Source: Alteromonas australica (lineage in GTDB: Bacteria; Pseudomonadota; Gammaproteobacteria; Enterobacterales; Alteromonadaceae). Taken from it: a stretch of DNA of 64,000 nucleotides. Under the pieces are notes generated by a model. The model did not search any database. It was not told the origin of the DNA and saw only the letters and a program-made list of their open reading frames with translations. The stretch spans positions 496,001 to 560,000 of the forward strand of contig NZ_CP008849.1 in the NCBI RefSeq assembly GCF_000730385.1. The letters run 5' to 3'. Of this stretch, positions 49,523-58,130 are shown one piece after another. The translations under genes were made by a program, and so were the position numbers. Every line of letters begins with the position of its first letter. Position 1 is the stretch's first letter.

Positions 49523-49561
49523 AAAGAATATTTATGCAATATTAATGTATAAATATTTTTA
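49523..49561. promoter_or_regulatory. Twin ARG boxes (ArgR operator) of the arg operon
   Basis: Box 1 (49523-49540), AAAGAATATTTATGCAAT, and box 2 (49544-49561), AATGTATAAATATTTTTA, match TGAATwwwwATTCA at 8 and 7 of 10 fixed positions and are 3 bp apart, as in classical ArgR hexamer sites. A further single box-like element, ACTGAATATTTATACTGG, lies at 49646-49663, nearer mgsA. The 508-bp argC-mgsA gap is otherwise filled by the leader ORF and hairpin. Confidence 0.7.
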
Positions 49562-49728
49562 TTTGTTTTTCCTGGTCGCACCACTTTTATTTTCTACATT
49601 CTAACAAACTGCCGATGACAGTTAGTTGACAATAAAAGGTATAAAACTGAATATTTATACTGGTTGTCGTAATTCGCTTAGCGGTTTGCTATAAATTAGC
49701 CAAGGTTTCTGAAAGGAAGAATAATAAG

Positions 49729-50139
49729 ATGAGTAAACTAACCGTGGCGCTGGTCGCTCACGATCATAAAAAACCAGAGTTATTAGTATGGGTTAAGCAG
49801 CATATAAAAATACTAGAGCAATGTAATCTTGTTGCCACTGGCACAACAGGCGGTTTAATTAACAAGGAAACCGGCCTTGAAGTGACCCGCTATAAAAGTG
49901 GCCCACTTGGGGGCGATCAGCAAATAGGCGCTCTTATTGCTGAAAATAAATTGGATGCGCTTTTTTTCTTTTGGGATCCGTTAAACGCCGCTCCTCACGA
50001 CCCTGACGTTAAAGCTTTACTTCGATTATGTTCAGTGTGGAATGTACCAGTAGCTTGTACGCCCGCTACGGCTGATTTAGTGGTGACTTCACCTTGGTTT
50101 TTATCTTCAGAATATAAGCCAATCAAACCCACGTTTTAA
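49729..50139 (+). CDS. mgsA: Methylglyoxal synthase
   Basis: Converts dihydroxyacetone phosphate to methylglyoxal and phosphate, a bypass relieving sugar-phosphate stress. 136 aa, slightly shorter than E. coli (152) at the ends. Active-site residues visible: His11 in ALVAHDH, Asp63 in [11 protein letters not shown], Asp83 in FFWDPLN and His90. RBS GGAAGAA upstream. Divergent from the arg operon; ends in its own terminator. Confidence 0.95.
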   Translation: MSKLTVALVAHDHKKPELLVWVKQHIKILEQCNLVATGTTGGLINKETGLEVTRYKSGPLGGDQQIGALIAENKLDALFFFWDPLNAAPHDPDVKALLRLCSVWNVPVACTPATADLVVTSPWFLSSEYKPIKPTF

Positions 50140-50163
50140 TCGCGTCACCTAGGTAGCCGAGTC

Positions 50164-50193
50164 ACAAAAAGCGATGATCACATCGCTTTTTGT
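50164..50193 (+). terminator. Rho-independent terminator of mgsA
   Basis: Stem ACAAAAAGCGATG with its complement and an ATCA loop; T5 lies within the distal arm. It sits between two convergent genes and can act both ways. Confidence 0.88.
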
Positions 50194-50214
50194 AAGAGAT
50201 GCCTAGGGCGGCGG

Positions 50215-51021
50215 TTAGCCACCGATATTTCTTTTCACAAATTGATACGCATCATCACCGGTGGAAGCCAGTTCGGTTTCAGCCACAACCCCGGAAATTT
50301 CAGCCTCTGTGCTCGATGAGCCAAAAACTTGCTTGCCTACATCCCACAAATTGGAAGAGATACTTTTACCTGTCATTCCCTCAACAGCTAAATCCGCCAC
50401 GTTGTATAGCATGCCAGCCATTCCGCCATATAAAAAGCTTCCCGCCAGACTTGCAGCGGCATCAACGTGGCTGGATGTTGTGGCCTCATAAATATCCGAC
50501 ACTATGGGTAAGTGATTCACAATGTTGAGGGTGTCAAAACCGTCATTTAAGTTTAAACCATCTTCCCCGAAAGCGGATGTATATAAGCTATCAAAAATGG
50601 CCCCCGCCGAACTTGTATTTTCATCCAGCGCGGTTTCTTCAACAGTGGTATTGGTTGTCGTGCCGCTGTCACTTTCGCTTGATGATGCCATAGCGGCACT
50701 GGTTAACCCTGAAAATACATTATTTTGTAATGCACTTAATAGGGAGTTTTGCATCGTGCCAATGGCGTCATCTGAGGTTAGCGCAGATAACATGCCTGTA
50801 CTTAAGCTTGGTTCTGCGTCATCTGACGTACTGGTGTCCTCTTCATCAGAGGAGGTCGGCAACTGTGAAAGCAAAGCGGCAAACATAGACGGCAAACCTT
50901 GGCTATCATTTGCCGCTTTATCGGTTTGAGTAGACTCAGTTTGCGTTGCATTTACGCTGGTCGACGGTATTGATGAAAGCAATGAATTAATGCTTCCTTG
51001 TGTTGACATTTCTAAGGCCAT
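50215..51021 (-). CDS. Ser/Thr-rich protein of unknown function
   Basis: 268 aa, family not recognised. The first half is low-complexity Ser/Thr/Asp (for example TSSDEEDTSTSDDAEPS), the second half more ordered with Gly/Ala-rich helices (AASLAGSFLYGGMAGMLYNVADLAVEG) and a conserved-looking end DDAYQFVKRNIGG. No signal peptide or clear transmembrane span. Divergent from flgH; a flagellar or envelope link is only suggested by position. An alternative ATG lies four codons downstream. Confidence 0.6.
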   Translation of the reverse strand: MALEMSTQGSINSLLSSIPSTSVNATQTESTQTDKAANDSQGLPSMFAALLSQLPTSSDEEDTSTSDDAEPSLSTGMLSALTSDDAIGTMQNSLLSALQNNVFSGLTSAAMASSSESDSGTTTNTTVEETALDENTSSAGAIFDSLYTSAFGEDGLNLNDGFDTLNIVNHLPIVSDIYEATTSSHVDAAASLAGSFLYGGMAGMLYNVADLAVEGMTGKSISSNLWDVGKQVFGSSSTEAEISGVVAETELASTGDDAYQFVKRNIGG

Positions 51022-51182
51022 AACATCCCCTTACCCGCAGGCATCTCATTGTTTTGTAAAGGTTTTGCAAATTTAATCAGTCGGCTATTTCGCGCTATAA
51101 ATTATTGGTTAAACTTGCTCCCGTTCAACGGTCATGGATGGCACCTAAACTTGGTTTTAATCTCTTAATGTCAGAAAGAACT

Positions 51183-51932
51183 ATGAAAAAACGATGCCAT
51201 ATATTCTCTATTTGCTTCATCTTTACATTGGGCGGGTGCGCACAAACGGTATCGGAAGAAGAGGCTGTGGTGGCCAGCAGCCCGACCAATCCACAAGTGG
51301 TGCAGCGAGCCGTTACGCAAACAGAAGAAGAGCCTAGGCCGGGGCACCCAGATTATACGCCTGTTCGTTCCTACCCAGTGGAAGATGTGCGCCTGCCTAG
51401 CGGTTCTTTGTTTAATCCCGATCTCGCTATGGGATTGTATGAACGCCACACCCATTACAAGGTGGGCGATATGATTCTCGTTAAGCTTGATGAAGAGACA
51501 TCATCTGAAAAGTCGCTAGATTTCAATACCGATAAAGACAGCAGCTTTGATATAGACCCGTTGACGTTAAAGGTGGGGGGGATCCAAATTGAAGGTGATG
51601 ATTTTACAGTAGAGCATGCACAAGACAGCGAGTTTAATAGCTCAGCACAAACTAAGCAATCTAACTCAATGCAAGGGAGTATCACTGTGTATGTTACGGG
51701 TATTACCCCTGCGGGCAATTTGCTGGTGACCGGTGAAAAATGGATAACCATGAATCGAGGTAAAGAATACATACGCTTTTCTGGTGAAGTGCGAAAAGAG
51801 GACGTTGATGAAAGTAACTCGGTACTGTCTTCAAAAGTAGGTAATGCGCTAATTGAATACAGCGGTACGGGAGAATTACAAGATACGCAGAAGCGCTCGG
51901 TGATAGACAAGCTCTTTGCGATCTTCGGTTAA
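51183..51932 (+). CDS. flgH: Flagellar L-ring lipoprotein FlgH
   Basis: FlgH forms the outer-membrane L ring around the flagellar rod. The start at 51183 gives a lipoprotein signal peptide with lipobox LGGC (Cys19); the longer frame from GTG 51105 would hide it. 249 aa. Family core: HYKVGDMILVKLDEETSSEKS, SNSMQGSITVYVTGITPAGNLLVTGEKWI, YIRFSGEVRKEDVD and ALIEYSGTGEL. Oddly, it is found without flgG, flgI or other rod and ring genes; only flgT follows (6 bp later). Confidence 0.92.
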   Translation: MKKRCHIFSICFIFTLGGCAQTVSEEEAVVASSPTNPQVVQRAVTQTEEEPRPGHPDYTPVRSYPVEDVRLPSGSLFNPDLAMGLYERHTHYKVGDMILVKLDEETSSEKSLDFNTDKDSSFDIDPLTLKVGGIQIEGDDFTVEHAQDSEFNSSAQTKQSNSMQGSITVYVTGITPAGNLLVTGEKWITMNRGKEYIRFSGEVRKEDVDESNSVLSSKVGNALIEYSGTGELQDTQKRSVIDKLFAIFG

Positions 51933-51938
51933 CGCACA

Positions 51939-53138
51939 ATGGCATCTTTATTTCGATGTACACTACGCCTCTTGCTGGTATTAGCTTGTTGCCCTTTTGC
52001 GGCTTACGGAGAATGGGTGCAAGGTGAGGCTAGCTTAAACTTTACAGGTGCTGATCTTGCGTCTGTGCGTGCCACCGTGATTAAAAATGCCATCGCTGAC
52101 GCCTCTTATAAGAGTGGATCCGTTATTGCCGCTGAAGACGTGCTCATTGACGGTTTGGTACTGAGTAGTAAAGCGGAATTATCTACCGCAGGCAGAATAC
52201 AGCGCGTAGAAATTTTGAGTGAAACGGTAAAAGATAACGTTCTGACTGTGGTGGTCAATGTAAACTTAACACCACTTTTCGATTGTAAACCACAGCGTTT
52301 TCAGAAGCGTTTATTGGTAACCCATTTCGCGCTGCTTGACCCAAGGCAAGCCGCGACTGGGGCTCTTTACAATTTGGGTACTCACATTACACAGCGTTTT
52401 GCTCAACAATTTAAAGGGTCGCCGGAGTTTCCGGATGTGATACAAATAGCCGAATCACTGACACAACCTAATATGTGGGCCGCAGATGCATTAAGTGGTG
52501 CCGACTTGCAAACCAAAGCCACCTATTTAAGAGACACCTATGGCCAGCAGTTTGCGCTGTTCGGTTATATTAGAGACATTAGCCTGTTTGAACAGGTTTC
52601 AGAAAGTGACGCTTTATTCAGTAGCGATGAAGTGGCCTTACGGCGCAATTTCACCCTTCAAGTATTTGTACTCGATACCTTTCGGCAGCGGGTCATCTTC
52701 GATGAAAGTTATCACAGCGAAGCCGATTGGCCCTACGATAGCCATTATCGTGTAGATACCAGCAACAGCTTATTTTGGCGCAGCGACTTTGGCCGAATGG
52801 TGCTAAACACAGTGAACGCAGCGGTGTCTGATGTTTCTTCTGCTATTGCTTGTGAGCCAACTTTTGCCCGTATCGTGAATATTTACAATCAGCAGTATGT
52901 GGTAGATATGGGCGCATCGCATGGCATCACTACTCAGGACAGCTTTCAATTGTACAAACAGCAATCTTTGCCTGTGCTTATGGCTCCGACGAAAAGTGTC
53001 ATGCTGCCGGTTGAAGAAGGCAGACTGTCTGTCACCCATATAGGGGATGAAGTGAGCATAATTTCTAACGAAGGCATTGAAGGGGCATTGCAATTGTTTG
53101 ACATCGTAGCTCCTATAGCACGAAAAAGCGCCCAATAG
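51939..53138 (+). CDS. flgT: Flagellar assembly protein FlgT (H-ring)
   Basis: 399-aa periplasmic protein. Signal peptide about 1-24 (ending AAYG-EWVQGEA). FlgT forms the H ring of sodium-driven polar flagella in Vibrio and helps outer-membrane insertion. Segments VRATVIKNAIADASYKSGS and RQRVIFDESYHSEADWPYD resemble the family. Coupled to flgH. Its stop codon lies inside a hairpin that serves as terminator of the opposite cpxP-like gene. Confidence 0.85.
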   Translation: MASLFRCTLRLLLVLACCPFAAYGEWVQGEASLNFTGADLASVRATVIKNAIADASYKSGSVIAAEDVLIDGLVLSSKAELSTAGRIQRVEILSETVKDNVLTVVVNVNLTPLFDCKPQRFQKRLLVTHFALLDPRQAATGALYNLGTHITQRFAQQFKGSPEFPDVIQIAESLTQPNMWAADALSGADLQTKATYLRDTYGQQFALFGYIRDISLFEQVSESDALFSSDEVALRRNFTLQVFVLDTFRQRVIFDESYHSEADWPYDSHYRVDTSNSLFWRSDFGRMVLNTVNAAVSDVSSAIACEPTFARIVNIYNQQYVVDMGASHGITTQDSFQLYKQQSLPVLMAPTKSVMLPVEEGRLSVTHIGDEVSIISNEGIEGALQLFDIVAPIARKSAQ

Positions 53139-53144
53139 GGCGCT
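53122..53144 (-). terminator. Rho-independent terminator of the CpxP-like gene
   Basis: AGCGCCC/GGGCGCT stem with a 4-nt loop; on the minus strand it is followed by TTTTT, 24 bp after the CpxP-like stop. It overlaps the last codons of flgT. Confidence 0.85.
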
Positions 53145-53167
53145 CTATATACGAGAGCGAAGCAGAA

Positions 53168-53965
53168 CTACTCGTTTGGCCGAGGTGGAGCAAAAAGTTC
53201 TCTAAGTGAGCGAACTTCTTCTCGGTTCGCGTCTAATTGTTCACGTTGTTGTTGTGTAAATATAGCGAGTCGCATTTGCTGGTGAGTCATTCTGGCTTCT
53301 TCTAACGACACCATGTCTTCGTAATAGCGTTGCATAAGCGTATTCCAGGTATCAATAGAAAAGTTATCACTATGCACTAAGGTTAATGATTCCATCATAA
53401 AGCGCTGCATTAATTCTCGGTCTAGCTGGCCACTGTCTTTTTGGCTTTCATCTAGCGTTTTCAGCGCTTCTTTTTGCTCGTCAGTCAACATGATACCCAT
53501 TGCCATAGAAGGCATTCGTTTAGGGCCCTTCATGTTTTTGCCTTTGCGAGACCGAGGCTTATTACTTGATAAGCGCGTCAATCTATCGACTATTTTTGCT
53601 TGCTGCTCTTCGTTAAGGCTTTCGAAAACCTGATGACGAAATGTCGCGAGCGCAAACCCGTGTTCATGACGCGTTTTTACCCGCTCTTCAGCCCAGTTGC
53701 GTATTGTTTCAGCTGAGGCCTCAGCAAGGGTCTCGCTATCGATCATTTTCGGTCTATCAGGTTTTTCCTGAGCCTCACGAAAACCCTCAAATAGGGCTTT
53801 TATTTGTGCCTTCTGCGTTGAATTAAGCGATAGGCCGCGTAGGGAATTAATCCATTCCTCAACCTGCATATGCGCTCCTTGATGCGAAGGTTGAGGGTTT
53901 GCATACGTGTTTTGGCTTAAGGCAAGGGTGCCTGCTAACACGGATGCAATCACAATCATCTTCAT
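53168..53965 (-). CDS. Periplasmic Spy/CpxP-family protein with duplicated domain
   Basis: 265 aa with a signal peptide (about 1-22, NTYA-NPQ). Two Spy/CpxP-like helical units, each with LTxxQ-type motifs: LSLNSTQKAQIKAL and LNEEQQAKIVDRL in the first, LTDEQKEALKTL and FTQQQREQLDANR in the second, joined by a basic linker. CpxP and Spy are envelope-stress chaperones; CpxP also restrains CpxA. Single-domain family members are about 160 aa, so this is a tandem form. Divergent from cpxRA across 288 bp carrying a GTAAA-repeat site. Confidence 0.8.
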   Translation of the reverse strand: MKMIVIASVLAGTLALSQNTYANPQPSHQGAHMQVEEWINSLRGLSLNSTQKAQIKALFEGFREAQEKPDRPKMIDSETLAEASAETIRNWAEERVKTRHEHGFALATFRHQVFESLNEEQQAKIVDRLTRLSSNKPRSRKGKNMKGPKRMPSMAMGIMLTDEQKEALKTLDESQKDSGQLDRELMQRFMMESLTLVHSDNFSIDTWNTLMQRYYEDMVSLEEARMTHQQMRLAIFTQQQREQLDANREEVRSLRELFAPPRPNE

Positions 53966-54032
53966 GCTCGTCTCCTTTTGATATTGACGAGTAAATAGTA
54001 GCGTGAAGTCGTGTTAACGCCGTCAAGTCACT

Positions 54033-54049
54033 GTAAAGCTTGTGTAAAG
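54033..54049 (+). promoter_or_regulatory. CpxR-like GTAAA direct repeat between cpxP-like gene and cpxRA
   Basis: GTAAAGCTTGTGTAAAG: two GTAAA units with 6-nt spacing (the E. coli consensus has 5), 68 bp before the cpxP-like ATG and about 205 bp before cpxR. Almost identical to the site at 62640-62656. Confidence 0.65.
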
Positions 54050-54253
54050 GTTGAACCCGATAAAGATTCCGGTGGTCGAAGGCTTTATAGTAGCGCTAAT
54101 TACTGTATTAACCTTAAAGAAAGCCCGAATATGCGCGACTAATAAGCAATAAAAGTATCCAACGGGCGTATCTTTACTACTTTATATCGATAAGCCTGCA
54201 AAGCATATTTTGTGTATTGCCAGCTCGGTGTAACATATCAGAGTAAATAACCA

Positions 54254-54991
54254 ATGAACCAAGTAATAGTAGAGTCAAAGACCATGGATTCAGAAATCCA
54301 CTTACAGTCTATCTTAATCATTGATGATGATACTGAATTAACCGATATGCTTGCCACTTACCTTGGTACTTCTGGGTATAAGGTGAAAGTATGTAATGAT
54401 GGTCAGTCGGGGTTAGCGGAAGCGACCTCCGGCGGCCATTATGATCTCATTTTGCTTGATGTCATGATGCCCATGATGGATGGATTTGACGTACTCAAGA
54501 AACTACGTGTTAGTCATGCTACCCCAGTACTTATGTTAACGGCGAGAGGGGATGATTACGACCGCATTTTAGGGCTTGAACTGGGTGCAGATGATTACCT
54601 ACCTAAACCCTTTAATCACCGAGAGCTCGTTGCCCGCATTAAAGCGATTTTTCGCCGTTTGGCGCTAAACAGTAACGGCGGTACCATAGAACAAGATTTA
54701 TTAGTAAATGATATCTTCTTAAGCCCAAGTAGTCAGCTGGCCAAAATCGAAAACACGGAAATGGCGCTGACCAGTACCGAGTTTTCAACCCTTCGACTGC
54801 TTATGCTAAATGCGGGTAACCGCGTGACGAAAGAAGAGATTAGTTTGAAAGTGTTGGGCAAACCCCTCCAGGCTTTTGACCGCAGTATTGATATGCACGT
54901 GAGTAACCTCCGTAAAAAAATGGCGAAAGTTACCGCACAAGAGAAAATTAAGACCATCCGTGGGGTGGGTTATATGTTGATGCCTAATTAA
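54254..54991 (+). CDS. cpxR: Envelope-stress response regulator CpxR
   Basis: 245-aa OmpR-family regulator. The receiver domain has acidic pocket DDD (24-26), phosphoacceptor Asp69 in ILLDVMMPMMDG and Lys118 in DDYLPKPFN; the C-terminal winged helix is TSTEFSTLRLLMLNAGNRVTKEEI. The N-terminus has a ten-residue extension; a second ATG at 54284 is possible. Stop and cpxA start share one base (TAATG). Confidence 0.93.
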   Translation: MNQVIVESKTMDSEIHLQSILIIDDDTELTDMLATYLGTSGYKVKVCNDGQSGLAEATSGGHYDLILLDVMMPMMDGFDVLKKLRVSHATPVLMLTARGDDYDRILGLELGADDYLPKPFNHRELVARIKAIFRRLALNSNGGTIEQDLLVNDIFLSPSSQLAKIENTEMALTSTEFSTLRLLMLNAGNRVTKEEISLKVLGKPLQAFDRSIDMHVSNLRKKMAKVTAQEKIKTIRGVGYMLMPN

Positions 54992-56355
54992 TGAAATTTT
55001 TACGCCGTATTAATCCTACTCGCGCCATTATGGGGCGCTTATTCTTCTGGTTTTGGGCGACGTTTATTGTCACAGCAGTGTTGGCAGTATGGGGGAGTCG
55101 ATTATTATTTGAAGATTTACAGGTTAACGCGGCGTTACCTGAAGAACTTGCTGATTTGGAGCAAGTGGCTGAACGCATTAGTAGCCCAAGAGCTGCGAGA
55201 GGGCCACTTATGATGGCGCTTGAGCGAAATTCACGTCCCTTCCATGGGCGTGCTATTGCGGTTGACTTGGATACAAAGCGTTTTGTTTCTCCTGGCGGCC
55301 CGCCTTTGCGAGAGAAGGAAAGAACAGACATTTTGCGGATTGTCGATCAACAGGTGCCTATTTCACTTGTGCGTGGTGCTTTTCGTGTGGTTGGCCCTAT
55401 GCAATTTGAGCGAGGCGACAAGCGTTATGCATTGTTTTTACTGCGCTTTGAAGGGCCCTCGGGCAATAGCATGCCGTTTTTCTTGATTTTATTTATCGCT
55501 ATTGCCACTACGTCTTTGCTGTCCTGGCTTTTTGCAAAATCCCTGACTCGTCCTATTTTGCGCATCCAAAAGTCCGCGCGCTCCCTTGCGGCGGGAGAAT
55601 GGCAAAGTCGTGTAGAAAATGCCGATTCTCGACAAGATGAATTGGGGCAATTAGCCCGCGATTTTAATAAAATGGCGAATCAGCTAAATAGTATGTGGAC
55701 GGGGCAAAAACGACTTTTAGCCGATATTTCACATGAATTGCGTTCACCTTTGGCGCGCTTACAAATGGCACTGGGTTTAGCTCATCAACAAAATGTCGAT
55801 CCTGCCAGTCTTGTTCGTATAGAGCGCGAAGCTGAACGTATGGAAACCTTAGTCGCGCAATTACTTGCCCTTAGCAAAGCGGAAGCAGGAATGCATGACT
55901 TCTCTTCTTTCACTCTTTCTTTACTGTTGAAAGACGTATTTACCGACGGACAGTTCGAGGCTGCCAATAGCAATAAAATGCTCGATATTGAGCCTATCCC
56001 AAAACTTACGGTAACGGCAGATCAAACCATGTTATGCCGAGCGGTGGAGAATGTATTACGCAACGCGCTTAGGCATGCAAACTACCTTGTAGAAGTGAGT
56101 TTTGCTGTTACTGATAAACAGTGGTCTATTATCATTAGTGACGATGGAAGTGGATTATCAAAAGAAGAGTGTAAACGTATTTTTGCGCCCTTTTATCGCG
56201 CATCATTGGCAAGAGAAAGGGAGTCTGGCGGTGTTGGTCTTGGTCTGTCCATTGCAAAAGCGTCTGTAGAGTTGCATGATGGCACCATTCAAGCCGAGCC
56301 AGGTGAGAAGCATGGTCTAGTGGTAACCTTGTCGTTCCCGAAAAAAACCGGTTAG
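54991..56355 (+). CDS. cpxA: Envelope-stress sensor histidine kinase CpxA
   Basis: 454 aa: transmembrane helix 1 (about 15-35), periplasmic sensor (40-160) with the CpxA-like PRAARGPLMMALERNSRPFHGR, transmembrane helix 2 (about 162-183), HAMP, HisKA with His248 in ISHELRSPLARLQ, N-box NVLRNALRHA and G boxes DDGSGLS and GVGLGLSIA. Phosphorylates CpxR. Translationally coupled to cpxR. Confidence 0.93.
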   Translation: MKFLRRINPTRAIMGRLFFWFWATFIVTAVLAVWGSRLLFEDLQVNAALPEELADLEQVAERISSPRAARGPLMMALERNSRPFHGRAIAVDLDTKRFVSPGGPPLREKERTDILRIVDQQVPISLVRGAFRVVGPMQFERGDKRYALFLLRFEGPSGNSMPFFLILFIAIATTSLLSWLFAKSLTRPILRIQKSARSLAAGEWQSRVENADSRQDELGQLARDFNKMANQLNSMWTGQKRLLADISHELRSPLARLQMALGLAHQQNVDPASLVRIEREAERMETLVAQLLALSKAEAGMHDFSSFTLSLLLKDVFTDGQFEAANSNKMLDIEPIPKLTVTADQTMLCRAVENVLRNALRHANYLVEVSFAVTDKQWSIIISDDGSGLSKEECKRIFAPFYRASLARERESGGVGLGLSIAKASVELHDGTIQAEPGEKHGLVVTLSFPKKTG

Positions 56356-56406
56356 TTTCTTTATCTAAACACCTGCTCATAGCGTTTATTTTTGTAGGAT
56401 GTGTTG

Positions 56407-57375
56407 ATGGATTGGAAATTTACGTCGGAAAAGGATCTAGCAAATACCTTTAACAATACCATAGATCCATTTTGGGAAGAGCAGGTGTCTCGCGGGCATT
56501 TTGCTGGCAAAGGTGACGTTGATGTTCACTATGCGTGGTGTATTCCAGACACGCCTCGCTCAACCATTGTTATCAGTTCTGGCCGTATCGAATCTTATCT
56601 GAAGTACAAAGAGTTGGTATTCGACTTGTACCAGAATGGCTTCGCTGTATTTATTCTCGATCACAGAGGCCAAGGGTTGTCGGGGCGTATGACACACGAC
56701 CCTCAGCATGGTTACGTCGCGCATTTTGACGATTACGTAGATGACTTGGTTTATTTCACCCAAAATATTGTCGTCCCTAAACAGCAAGGTCGCTTACAGT
56801 TGCTTTGCCACTCTATGGGCGGGGCAATTGGTGCATTGACGCTGTTGCGCTTACCCACCTTATTTTCTAAAGCCGTACTGGCTTCTCCTATGTTTGGAAT
56901 AAAGCCTGCACTGCCCAATTGGCTTGCTAATAGCCTTATTACTGCTGGGCTTGCCGTTAACAAGCTTAGGAAGCAACAGTCTGGGTATTTTTTTGGTCAA
57001 ACGCCTTATATTGCATACCCATATTCATTAAATAAACTCACTCACAGTAAAACACGTTATGGGCTGTTTCGTGCACTGTATGATGAGGAGCGTCGCATTC
57101 AACTTGGTGGCGTCACAACTGAATGGTTGTGCGCAGCACATGGGGCAATGAATACCATAGAAAAAAGCGCCGGGGCAATTACCACCCCTTCATTAGTACT
57201 CAGTGCAGATAATGACGCTATTATCGACAATAAACGCCAGCGGCGAGTGGTTGGGCAAATGCCGAATGCACGGCTGGTGGTGATAGAAAAAGCGTATCAT
57301 GAAATCTTTACTGAATCTGATGACTTACGGGAAGAGGCGATGACAAAGGTGCTGGATTTTCTCGCCGCAACTTAG
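56407..57375 (+). CDS. pldB: Lysophospholipase L2-like hydrolase
   Basis: 322-aa alpha/beta hydrolase of the PldB/monoacylglycerol lipase type, acting on lysophospholipids. Nucleophile in LCHSMGGAIGAL (CHSMGG in place of GHSMGG), LDHRGQGLSGR, acid in LSADNDAI and His in KAYHEIFTE. The ATG at 56407 with AGGA 6 nt upstream is preferred to GTG 56401. 51 bp after cpxA, so possibly in the same transcript. Confidence 0.88.
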   Translation: MDWKFTSEKDLANTFNNTIDPFWEEQVSRGHFAGKGDVDVHYAWCIPDTPRSTIVISSGRIESYLKYKELVFDLYQNGFAVFILDHRGQGLSGRMTHDPQHGYVAHFDDYVDDLVYFTQNIVVPKQQGRLQLLCHSMGGAIGALTLLRLPTLFSKAVLASPMFGIKPALPNWLANSLITAGLAVNKLRKQQSGYFFGQTPYIAYPYSLNKLTHSKTRYGLFRALYDEERRIQLGGVTTEWLCAAHGAMNTIEKSAGAITTPSLVLSADNDAIIDNKRQRRVVGQMPNARLVVIEKAYHEIFTESDDLREEAMTKVLDFLAAT

Positions 57376-57484
57376 CGTTTTAATCTCTTGCTCAGTCACT
57401 ACTTTAAATTTAAGCTGCCCCCGTTTTGGGAGTGAGTACGAACACGCTCACCATCACCTTAATTGACTTAAAAGAAATATCACT

Positions 57485-57949
57485 ATGTTAGACATTGTGC
57501 TTTATCAGCCAGAAATCCCGCCGAATACCGGGAACATTATTCGCCTATGTGCAAACAGTGGGTTCAGTTTGCATTTAATTGAACCGTTAGGCTTTGAGTG
57601 GGACGACAAGCGTGTGCGCAGAGCAGGGCTAGATTATCATGAATTTGCGCACGTGAAGCGTCATCCTAACCTAGAGGCCTATATCAATGGGGCTAAGCCT
57701 AAACGTATATTTGCATGTACAACAAAAGGAAAAGCCTTTCACAGCGATGTGTCATATCAAAAAGGTGACGCGCTTATTTTTGGCCCAGAAACGCGAGGGT
57801 TGCCTGATGATTTCATTCAATCGTTACCACCAGAGCAACGGGTTCGCATTCCTATGTTACCGGACAGCCGTAGCATGAACCTATCAAACGCGGTCTCTGT
57901 GTTTGTGTATGAAAGCTGGCGTCAATTAGGCTACGATGGAGCACGATGA
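57485..57949 (+). CDS. trmL: tRNA (cytidine/uridine-34-2'-O)-methyltransferase
   Basis: SPOUT-class knotted methyltransferase modifying the wobble base of tRNA-Leu isoacceptors. 154 aa: [31 protein letters not shown] and [22 protein letters not shown] are the three SPOUT motifs. Cytoplasmic. Single gene. Confidence 0.96.
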   Translation: MLDIVLYQPEIPPNTGNIIRLCANSGFSLHLIEPLGFEWDDKRVRRAGLDYHEFAHVKRHPNLEAYINGAKPKRIFACTTKGKAFHSDVSYQKGDALIFGPETRGLPDDFIQSLPPEQRVRIPMLPDSRSMNLSNAVSVFVYESWRQLGYDGAR

Positions 57950-57952
57950 TCC

Positions 57953-57993
57953 AGTTTGACATTGGTGCATAGCGCTAGTTTGACATAGCGCTA
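57953..57993. repeat. Small direct/inverted repeat after trmL
   Basis: AGTTTGACAT occurs at 57953-57962 and 57977-57986, and the palindrome TAGCGCTA at 57970-57977 and 57986-57993. It may form a hairpin downstream of trmL, but no T-run follows. Confidence 0.5.
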
Positions 57994-58130
57994 TACACCA
58001 CACGCAAATGCAAAGAATATGTAAAGGCGTGGGCGGTTACCCATGCAGTCAGGTTTGGTTCAGTTTCACCCAGTAATATTGGCCTTGTGTTCGCACCAAT
58101 GCGAAGTGTTGTAACCCAAGGAGATTGATT

